Shown here piece by piece: positions 6,868 through 11,175 of a DNA stretch of 11,175 nt. Numbering within the stretch: the first letter of the stretch is position 1; every line of letters begins with the position of its first letter. The notes below the pieces were generated by a model. It had not been told where the DNA came from. It saw nothing but the letters and a program-made list of their open reading frames with translations, and did no database searches. Location: positions 1 through 11,175 of the forward strand of contig CALVKV010000041.1 of the NCBI GenBank assembly GCA_944333305.1, given 5' to 3'. This stretch comes from an uncultured Bacilli bacterium (GTDB taxonomy: Bacteria; Bacillota_I; Bacilli_A; RF39; UBA660). A program made the translations under genes and the position numbers.

Positions 6868-7974
6868 CTTTTTTTTAGGTTTAGTTTCTTTTTTTATTAC
6901 TTCTCCTACTTTTTCAATTATATTATCAGTTACTTCTTTGTTCTTTTTAGAAATGACTGTTGTTCTTAAAACAAACCAAACAACAATAATAAATATAATT
7001 ATATATAATATTTTACCCATAAAAGGATCTTTTAGAGAATAAAATATTGAAGCAAAAGCAAACAAAAGATTAAAACCATAAATAATTAAAACTGTTGTTC
7101 TTTGAGAAAAATTCATACCTAATAATTGATGATGAATATGTTCTTTGTCTGGGCTGAATGGTGCTTGGTGTTTCAAAAGCCTTCGTATAATGGCGAATAA
7201 CGTATCTAATATTGGTATACCTAAAATCATTAGAGGAACAAATAAACTTGTTAAGGCTGGTCCTTTAAACTCTAATAGTGTTATTACAGCAATCATAAAG
7301 CCTAAATACATAGCACAATCTCCACAGAAAATTTTTGCTGGATAAAAATTATGTAATAAAAATCCTAGAGTTGCTCCTAACATAATAAATGTTAAAATCA
7401 TAACCAAACTGCCACTACGTCCTTGGAAAAAACCAATAATTCCAATAGTTAAAAAGAAAATACTACTAATTCCGCCACTTAGACCATCTAAGCCATCAAT
7501 TAAGTTTATTATATTAACACATGCTACTATAAAGAGTATCGTTAGAGGATAAGATAGTATTCCAAAGTTTAAAGTATATCCAAAAGCTGTAATATTATTT
7601 AAAAGAAATCCTCCATAAAAAACTAAAATAGAAGCGGCAATTATTTGTCCTATTAATTTACTTCTAGCTCTTATAGATTTAATATCATCGGCTATTCCTG
7701 TTAAAATTATAATAAAACTACCTATTAAAATGGAATTCATTTGAACACTTTCTGTTCCAAACAACATATAACCAATTAAAAAGGCTAAAAATATTCCTAC
7801 TCCTCCTAATTTAGGAGTAGCTTTAGTATGAATATGACGATGTCCTTCATCACTTCTAGGAATGTCCATCGCTCCAACATGTCGTGCTATTCTTTTCATG
7901 AATGGCATTATTAAAGCAGAACATACAAAAGTTGTTATAACAATCTTTAGAGTATCTATTATTTCTTGATTCAT
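6850..7974 (-). CDS. tagO: Undecaprenyl-phosphate GlcNAc-1-phosphate transferase (TagO/WecA/MraY superfamily)
   Basis: A 374-aa integral membrane enzyme with about ten or eleven hydrophobic helices. It transfers a sugar phosphate from UDP-sugar to undecaprenyl phosphate, the first step of wall teichoic acid or similar polymer synthesis. Family motifs in order: P-K-L-G-G-V-G near 54-60, D96-D97-I-K-S, the N-x-x-N-x-x-D-G-x-D-G-L block (N154, N157, D160, D163), A-K-I-F-C-G-D219 and the H-x-H-H loop at 279-282 before Q-L-L. WecA/TagO is preferred over MraY because of the H-I-H-H loop, the length and the lack of mur genes nearby. Odd: the usual G-D-[ST]-G-S after the third motif is G-D-C-A-M here. 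The C-terminus is a highly basic tail (K-K-E-T-K-P-K-K-K-K). The start has GAGG seven bases upstream. Confidence 0.9.
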   Translation of the reverse strand: MNQEIIDTLKIVITTFVCSALIMPFMKRIARHVGAMDIPRSDEGHRHIHTKATPKLGGVGIFLAFLIGYMLFGTESVQMNSILIGSFIIILTGIADDIKSIRARSKLIGQIIAASILVFYGGFLLNNITAFGYTLNFGILSYPLTILFIVACVNIINLIDGLDGLSGGISSIFFLTIGIIGFFQGRSGSLVMILTFIMLGATLGFLLHNFYPAKIFCGDCAMYLGFMIAVITLLEFKGPALTSLFVPLMILGIPILDTLFAIIRRLLKHQAPFSPDKEHIHHQLLGMNFSQRTTVLIIYGFNLLFAFASIFYSLKDPFMGKILYIIIFIIVVWFVLRTTVISKKNKEVTDNIIEKVGEVIKKETKPKKKKNRVK

Positions 7975-7997
7975 AGTTCGTCCTCTTTTCTAAAACA

Positions 7998-8006
7998 ATT
8001 ATAACA
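7998..8006 (-). promoter_or_regulatory. Predicted tagO promoter (extended -10)
   Basis: A perfect extended -10, TGT-TATAAT (8006-7998), on the minus strand. No clear -35; the position falls in the T-rich tail of the mbl terminator. The predicted start near 7991 gives a leader of about 16 nt. Confidence 0.55.
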
Positions 8007-8021
8007 AATTTTACCTAAAAG

Positions 8022-8045
8022 AAAAAGCCACTATATATAGTGACT
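8022..8045 (-). terminator. Intrinsic terminator of mbl, containing its stop codon
   Basis: AGTCACTA (8045-8038), loop TATA, and TAGTGGCT (8033-8026) give an 8-bp stem with one U-G pair, followed by T-rich sequence. The TAG stop (8046-8044) overlaps the foot of the stem. Confidence 0.75.
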
Positions 8046-9036
8046 AATTATCTTCTAGTAATTTAATGTTATCAAGTAGCACTCCTGTCCCTTCTACGAC
8101 ACAAGTTAAAGGACTATCAGCTATTAAAACTGGTACTTTTAATTCTTTTTTCAATACTTCATTTAACCCTTTAAGCATTGAACCTCCACCAGTTAAAATA
8201 ATACCTTTATCCACAATATCTGCAGATAACTCTGGAGGTGTTTGTTCTAAAACATTAGTTGCAGCTTTTATAATTTTATAAATGGACTCATGTAATGCTT
8301 CTTCTGTTTCCGTCTCACTTATTTCTATTGTGTTAGGTAGTCCAGTCACTAAGTCTCTTCCTCTTACCTCAAGCTTATTCTTTTTATCTGGTTCGTATAG
8401 GTTTGCAAATTCTATTTTAATGTCTTCAGCTGTCTTTTCACCTATTAATAATTTATATTTATCTTTAATATATTTTACAATATCTTGATCAAAAACGTTA
8501 CCCGCAATACGAACTGATGTGCTATTTACTATATCATTTAGGGAAAGAATTGCTATATCAGTAGTACCACCGCCAATATCTATTACCATATTAGCACTAG
8601 GTTTAGAAATGTCCATACCAGCACCGATTGCTGCTACTTTAGGTTCTTCTTCTAGGAATACTTTTCTTGCTCCAGTACGCTCTGCTGCTTCTTTAATAGC
8701 ATTTTTTTCAACCGGAGTTACATTAGTAGGACAACAAATTAAGATTCTAGGTCTTGATAAAAAGTTCCTTGCATGTATTTTTCTAATAAAATAGTCTAGC
8801 ATTATTTCTGTAATCTCAAAATCAGCTATTACACCGTCCTTCATTGGTTTAATAGCTTTTACTTTTTCAGGAGTTCTTCCTAACATTTCACTAGCTTCTT
8901 TACCTACTGCTACTACTTTTTTATTGTCTGTATCAATTGCCACAACGCTAGGTTCATTTAAAACTATGCCTTCTCCTTTTATATAAATTAAAACATTTGC
9001 AGTTCCTAAATCTATACCAATATCTTTTGATAACAT
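8044..9036 (-). CDS. mbl: MreB-family actin, Mbl type
   Basis: A 330-aa bacterial actin that forms membrane-bound filaments guiding lateral cell-wall synthesis. The ATP site is complete: phosphate-1 D-L-G-T-A-N (9-14), phosphate-2 D-I-G-G-G-T-T-D (153-160) and adenosine motif L-T-G-G-G-S-M-L (281-288). The opening M-L-S-K-D-I-G-I-D-L-G-T-A-N, the C-C-P-T-N stretch and E-L-S-A-D-I-V-D-K-G look closer to B. subtilis Mbl than to MreB. Position after a spoIIQ-like gene, with no mreCD neighbours, also fits Mbl. It implies rod-shaped or elongated growth. AAAGGA lies nine bases before the ATG. It has its own promoter and terminator. MreB or MreBH are the alternatives for the paralogue assignment. 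Confidence 0.93.
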   Translation of the reverse strand: MLSKDIGIDLGTANVLIYIKGEGIVLNEPSVVAIDTDNKKVVAVGKEASEMLGRTPEKVKAIKPMKDGVIADFEITEIMLDYFIRKIHARNFLSRPRILICCPTNVTPVEKNAIKEAAERTGARKVFLEEEPKVAAIGAGMDISKPSANMVIDIGGGTTDIAILSLNDIVNSTSVRIAGNVFDQDIVKYIKDKYKLLIGEKTAEDIKIEFANLYEPDKKNKLEVRGRDLVTGLPNTIEISETETEEALHESIYKIIKAATNVLEQTPPELSADIVDKGIILTGGGSMLKGLNEVLKKELKVPVLIADSPLTCVVEGTGVLLDNIKLLEDN

Positions 9037-9061
9037 CTCATCACGTCCTTTTACTGTTAAT

Positions 9062-9090
9062 ATTTTAGCAGAAATATAATCTAATGTAAA
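9062..9090 (-). promoter_or_regulatory. Predicted mbl promoter
   Basis: TTTACA (9090-9085), a 17-nt spacer and TAAAAT (9067-9062) with TGC extension on the minus strand. Predicted start near 9055, so the leader is about 19 nt. Confidence 0.65.
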
Positions 9091-9102
9091 TTACTTTCTT
9101 TG

Positions 9103-9127
9103 AAAAAAAACGGTTGTTACTCCGTTT
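9103..9127 (-). terminator. Intrinsic terminator of the spoIIQ-like gene, stop codon in the loop
   Basis: AAACGG (9127-9122) pairs with CCGTTT (9113-9108) around an 8-nt loop that contains the TAA stop (9119-9117), followed by a run of T (9107-9103). Confidence 0.75.
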
Positions 9128-9833
9128 CTTCATTAGTGTTAGCATTTTCAGAATTACTATCAGAAGTTGTGCCACTAGAAGTTTCATTTTGGCCTTCTTT
9201 ATCACTAATTACTTGATCAAAGTATTTGCTAGGGTCTACTACACTTCCTGATTTGTAAAGTTCAAAATGCAAATGATTTCCTAGGTCTTGATCAATTGTA
9301 TTTGCACCACTTTTACCTATTGTTTGGCCTTGAGTAACTGTATCATTTTTCTTAACAGATACTTCACTTAAACTTTGATAACTACTTATAAAATCATTAT
9401 CATGTTTTATTTCCACAATTGTTCCAAGAAGCTCATCTTCTCTTACATCTACTACTGTTCCATCAAGGACAGCGACTACATCAAAGGTATCTTCTAAACC
9501 AAAGTCCATACCTGAATTTTGGATATAAGTGTTTTCATGATATAGAATTGATTTTTCTTGAGCTTCTGCTTCAGCTTGGTAATCGTAAAAATATTTAAGA
9601 ACCTCAACACTTTCATTAGTATATGGTCTTATCATTTTTACATCTTCTTTAATTACTTCTTTATCCCTTTCATTATCATCAATAATAGATGAATTAACAT
9701 ATTCTATGTCTTCTTCAGTAGGATTATTCACTTGCATATTCTGACTTACAAAGAAAGCACCCATTCCTGTTAAGGAGAAAGCAATTAAGTAAGCTCCAAT
9801 GATAGCACCCTTTTTTAATCTTAATTTTTTCAT
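9117..9833 (-). CDS. spoIIQ: SpoIIQ-like M23/LytM-domain membrane protein
   Basis: A 238-aa protein with a basic N-terminus, one membrane helix (about 9-30), an extracytoplasmic linker, a LytM/M23 domain (about 100-206) and a low-complexity acidic Ser/Asn/Thr/Glu tail. Segments such as Y-Q-S-L-S-E-V-S-V and I-G-K-S-G agree closely with B. subtilis SpoIIQ as I remember it. SpoIIQ is the forespore partner of SpoIIIAH in the channel joining forespore and mother cell. The zinc site is incomplete: the HxH pair is present (H187, H189), but the first ligand His of HxxxD is Asn (N106-S-G-M-D110). It is therefore probably a structural rather than hydrolytic protein. The start at 9833 has GAGGTG six bases upstream; a GTG three codons earlier overlaps that site. 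Context with ywzB and mbl supports SpoIIQ over a generic murein hydrolase. Confidence 0.82.
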   Translation of the reverse strand: MKKLRLKKGAIIGAYLIAFSLTGMGAFFVSQNMQVNNPTEEDIEYVNSSIIDDNERDKEVIKEDVKMIRPYTNESVEVLKYFYDYQAEAEAQEKSILYHENTYIQNSGMDFGLEDTFDVVAVLDGTVVDVREDELLGTIVEIKHDNDFISSYQSLSEVSVKKNDTVTQGQTIGKSGANTIDQDLGNHLHFELYKSGSVVDPSKYFDQVISDKEGQNETSSGTTSDSNSENANTNEETE

Positions 9834-9872
9834 TAACATCACCTCATTAAGAGTTTTAACGAAAATGAAAAA

Positions 9873-9901
9873 ATTATACTTTAAATTTATTATTTTAAAA
9901 A
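9873..9901 (-). promoter_or_regulatory. Possible promoter of the spoIIQ-like gene
   Basis: TATAAT (9878-9873) with a poor -35 (TTTTTA, 9901-9896) on the minus strand. It lacks the TGn extension seen at most other promoters here. I see no sequence like the sigma-F consensus that drives spoIIQ in Bacillus. Confidence 0.3.
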
Positions 9902-10092
9902 ATTATAGCTGATTCATATAAGTCATAAAGACAATTTGTTACTAAATAGATTAAAGCTAAAGCTAAAAAGAAATAAAATACTCTTGCTTGCCAAATTTTA
10001 TTTTTTTTAAAAATAGCATTAATATTAATAGAATCTAAACTCCATATAACAGCAATAGTTACAAATAAATACAAAAAATATTTAACGCTCAT
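9895..10092 (-). CDS. ywzB: YwzB-like DUF1146 small membrane protein
   Basis: A 65-aa protein with two hydrophobic helices (about 5-22 and 38-56) joined by a basic loop. The K-N-K-I-W-Q-A-R-V stretch and the L-V-T-N-C-L-Y-D-L segment match the DUF1146 pattern of B. subtilis YwzB (K-x-x-Q-A-R-L, then a conserved F-x-x-D-Y). Function is unknown. Its ATG lies inside the end of rpiB (11-nt overlap) with GAGG in the rpiB reading frame, so it is translationally coupled to rpiB. In Bacillus ywzB lies between the ATP synthase operon and murAA-spoIID, and here it precedes the spoIIQ-like gene, as expected for a shortened version of that order. Confidence 0.8.
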   Translation of the reverse strand: MSVKYFLYLFVTIAVIWSLDSININAIFKKNKIWQARVFYFFLALALIYLVTNCLYDLYESAIIF

Positions 10093-10528
10093 TTTTTACC
10101 TCATATGCTTTTATTTTATTTACTCTTCTTAGGTGTCTTTCTTCTGTTGAAAAAGGTGTTGTTATAAAAGTAATAATTAAATTATAAGCATCATTTGCAT
10201 CCATTTTTTCATTTAGACATATAATATTAGCATCATTATCGTTTCTAGTTTCTAAAACGTCTTCTATATTGGTAACACGAGCTGCTCTTACTCCTTTTAC
10301 TTTATTACAGGCAATAGATATTCCTATACCACTACCACAAATAGCTATACCAAAATCTATTTCTTTATTAGCTAGAGCTTCTCCTAATTTAAAAGCATAA
10401 TCAGGATAGTCAACACTTTCTGTTGAAGTAGCTCCATAATCTATAATTTCATAGCTTTTTTTTAATTTTTCTAAAAGTTCTACTTTTAATTTATAACCTC
10501 TATGATCATTTGTTATTCCTAATCTCAT
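10082..10528 (-). CDS. rpiB: RpiB/LacAB-family sugar-phosphate isomerase
   Basis: A 148-aa protein of normal RpiB length. It should interconvert ribose-5-phosphate and ribulose-5-phosphate in the pentose phosphate pathway. Visible family motifs are D8-H9-R-G-Y, D-Y-G near 30-32, D-Y-P-D-Y-A at 40-45, the catalytic-base region I-C64-G-S-G-I-G-I-S, and R-H-L-R-R-V near the C-terminus. The residue 33 positions after C64, which is the ring-opening His (H99) of E. coli RpiB, is D97 here (T-R-N-D97-N-D-A-N). This substitution may alter activity or substrate. AGAGGA lies six or seven bases before the ATG. It forms an overlapping operon with ywzB and follows rpmE, an order like that in Bacillus. A LacA/LacB-type galactose-6-phosphate isomerase subunit is a less likely alternative, since no partner subunit is present. 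Confidence 0.88.
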   Translation of the reverse strand: MRLGITNDHRGYKLKVELLEKLKKSYEIIDYGATSTESVDYPDYAFKLGEALANKEIDFGIAICGSGIGISIACNKVKGVRAARVTNIEDVLETRNDNDANIICLNEKMDANDAYNLIITFITTPFSTEERHLRRVNKIKAYEVKNER

Positions 10529-10572
10529 TTATTATCCTCTTTTCTTTTTTATTATGTATAATTGATACTTAT

Positions 10573-10581
10573 AGTATAACA
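10573..10581 (-). promoter_or_regulatory. Predicted rpiB-ywzB promoter (extended -10)
   Basis: TGT-TATACT (10581-10573) on the minus strand, with no convincing -35; it follows the rpmE terminator. Predicted leader about 38 nt. A second candidate -10, CATAAT, lies a little downstream. Confidence 0.4.
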
Positions 10582-10592
10582 TAAATTAAAAT

Positions 10593-10623
10593 AAAAAGAA
10601 GCTTCACTTTTAGGCAGCTTCTT
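10593..10623 (-). terminator. Intrinsic terminator of rpmE, stop codon in the loop
   Basis: AAGAAGCT (10623-10616) pairs with AGCTTCTT (10603-10596); the loop holds the TAA stop (10612-10610), and T-rich sequence follows. The stem's left arm encodes the last E-E-A residues. Confidence 0.75.
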
Positions 10624-10834
10624 CTGTTGTTTCTTGTTTAATTCCATATTTTCTATTAAATTTTTCTACTTGTCCTGCTTTAGATGCTCTTCCTTGTTTT
10701 CCTGTATAGAATGGATGACAATTAGAACATACTTCTACACTAAGTTCATCTTTATTTGACATAACTTCAAATGTAGCACCACAAGCGCAAGTAACCTTAC
10801 ATGGTCTATAATTTGCTGGATTATTTTTTGCCAT
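10610..10834 (-). CDS. rpmE: Ribosomal protein bL31, zinc-binding form
   Basis: A 74-aa large-subunit ribosomal protein. The zinc ligands of the C-plus form are intact: C16-A-C18 and C36-S-N-C39, followed by H-P-F-Y-T-G-K-Q and V-E-K-F-N-R-K-Y. The N-terminus reads M-A-K-N-N-P-A-N-Y-R rather than the common M-K-x-x-I-H-P-x-Y. The start at 10834 follows AAGGAG by nine bases; an upstream 16-codon extension would read through the leader hairpin and is rejected. It is monocistronic with its own leader, promoter and terminator. In Bacillus the zinc form is replaced by the zinc-free YtjA-type L31 when zinc is scarce; no such regulator site is evident here. Confidence 0.96.
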   Translation of the reverse strand: MAKNNPANYRPCKVTCACGATFEVMSNKDELSVEVCSNCHPFYTGKQGRASKAGQVEKFNRKYGIKQETTEEAA

Positions 10835-10902
10835 TTTTCTTCTCTCCTTTCGCCATGATAAATTATTTATCATAGAAATCATCCCTTTAAGGAACTAATT
10901 CG
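10835..10902 (-). promoter_or_regulatory. rpmE 5' leader with a strong hairpin (candidate L31 autoregulatory leader)
   Basis: The predicted 68-nt leader contains a near-perfect stem from 10875 to 10853 (ATGATAAAT and ATTTATCAT plus closing C-G and U-G pairs) just upstream of the ribosome binding site. A smaller TCC/GGA pairing lies 5' of it. Protein-binding leaders upstream of rpmE are known in Bacillota; membership of that family is inference. Confidence 0.45.
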
Positions 10903-10908
10903 CTACTT

Positions 10909-10937
10909 AATATATCAAATTATTTAAGATTTGACAA
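10909..10937 (-). promoter_or_regulatory. Predicted rpmE promoter
   Basis: TTGTCA (10937-10932), a 17-nt spacer and TATATT (10914-10909) with a TGA extension on the minus strand: the best-formed promoter in the window. Confidence 0.75.
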
Positions 10938-10984
10938 GATTTTTATTGGTTTTTAATACTTAAAAATAGAATTTCAAATACCAT

Positions 10985-11000
10985 TTACGAAATTTCGTAA
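10985..11000. repeat. Perfect 16-bp palindrome, candidate operator
   Basis: TTACGAAATTTCGTAA is its own reverse complement. It lies in the divergent rpmE / right-edge gene region, 22 bp upstream of the predicted -35 of the plus-strand gene. A dimeric regulator site is a reasonable inference. Confidence 0.5.
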
Positions 11001-11021
11001 CTAATTTATTACATTTTTATC

Positions 11022-11050
11022 TTGTTATCTAGAAGTCAATATGATACTAT
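11022..11050 (+). promoter_or_regulatory. Predicted promoter of the right-edge plus-strand gene
   Basis: TTGTTA (11022-11027), a 17-nt spacer and TACTAT (11045-11050) with a TGA extension. The 10-mer ATGATACTAT at the -10 is the same as that of the RhuM-like gene at the other edge. Predicted leader about 55 nt. Confidence 0.5.
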
Positions 11051-11079
11051 TAACTTAGGAACATTTGATGTGAGTGTCG

Positions 11080-11104
11080 CCTCCATTCCATTAAGGAGAG
11101 GAGG
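11080..11104 (+). promoter_or_regulatory. Possible SD-masking hairpin before the right-edge gene
   Basis: CCTCC (11080-11084) is complementary to GGAGG (11100-11104), the ribosome binding site seven bases from the ATG. CTCC can also pair with an upstream GGAG (11094-11097). Masked start signals are common in tightly controlled genes; a role here is inference. Confidence 0.35.
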
Positions 11105-11111
11105 AAAAGGT

Positions 11112-11175
11112 ATGAAGACAAAGACTTTTATCTTAAAAGTACTGAAGCTCATTCCTTCTATTTTGATTAGCCTTG
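11112..11175 (+). CDS. N-terminal fragment of an unidentified protein, cut by the window edge
   Basis: Twenty-one codons and one base are present. The product begins M-K-T-K-T-F-I-L-K-V-L-K-L-I-P and goes on into a hydrophobic stretch (S-I-L-I-S-L), which suggests a basic lead followed by a membrane helix or signal anchor. The ribosome binding site is very strong (AAGGAGAGGAGG, seven bases spacing), and a promoter and palindrome lie upstream. Base use (AAG, CTG, CTC, AGC codons) looks somewhat richer in GC than the neighbours, which could mean different ancestry, but 64 bases are too few to judge. I do not recognise the family. It is divergent from rpmE, where Bacillus has rho upstream on the same strand. 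Confidence 0.6.
   Translation, partial: MKTKTFILKVLKLIPSILISL

Noticed and set aside
6830..7345. Plus-strand ORFs opposite tagO
   Set aside because: Antisense to conserved TagO motifs and without start signals.
7797..7820. CTACTCCT / AGGAGTAG inverted repeat within tagO
   Set aside because: It lies in codons for the conserved P-K-L-G-G-V-G region, so sequence is constrained by protein; no T-run or regulatory context.
8066..8794. Three consecutive plus-strand ORFs opposite mbl
   Set aside because: Shadows of a strongly conserved actin gene, with no ribosome binding sites.
10931..10959. Plus-strand TTGACA with TAATAC at 17 nt, a possible divergent promoter
   Set aside because: The TTGACA is mostly the complement of the rpmE -35, the -10 is poor, and a better promoter for the plus-strand gene lies nearer to it.

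Overview
The window is a very AT-rich (well under 35% GC by eye) chromosomal segment of a low-GC Gram-positive bacterium (Bacillota). Support comes from long-form HPF, SecA with a zinc-binding tail, an Mbl-type actin, a TagO-type glycosyltransferase, a SpoIIQ-like protein, YwzB (DUF1146) and a complete agr locus, plus strong AGGAGG-type ribosome binding sites and short intrinsic terminators. The SpoIIQ-like protein suggests a sporulating lineage or a recent descendant of one. I cannot name the genus.

Layout. Almost everything is on the minus strand, so reading the genes in transcription order runs from right to left: rpmE (L31), rpiB + ywzB (overlapping operon), spoIIQ, mbl, tagO, agrA + agrC (overlapping operon), then csp, hpf, secA, and the first 14 codons of a RhuM-like gene cut by the left edge. 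Only agrB-agrD (3984-4743) and a truncated unknown gene at the right edge (from 11112) are on the plus strand. The housekeeping genes appear in the same relative order and orientation that I remember for the Bacillus subtilis chromosome (rpmE, rpiB, ywzB, spoIIQ, mbl, tagO, hpf, secA), with the intervening genes missing. The agr locus sits in the tagO to hpf interval.

The agr quorum-sensing system is split into two convergent operons: agrBD (membrane peptidase and a 39-aa pro-peptide too short for a routine ORF list) on the plus strand, and agrA-agrC (response regulator first, kinase second) on the minus strand. They meet at one bidirectional terminator whose loop is the agrC stop codon. Two LytTR-like half sites lie just upstream of the agrB promoter and between it and the divergent csp promoter. 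The likely autoinducer is a five-residue thiolactone with cysteine at both ends (C-V-I-W-C).

Transcription architecture is unusually regular. Most minus-strand genes end in a hairpin terminator that contains the stop codon, followed at once by a promoter with an extended -10 (TGn) element and often an mRNA leader of only 15-20 nt. Genes with longer leaders are those where leader control is expected or possible (csp, rpmE, agrB, both edge genes). No rRNA, tRNA, CRISPR array or insertion sequence was seen.
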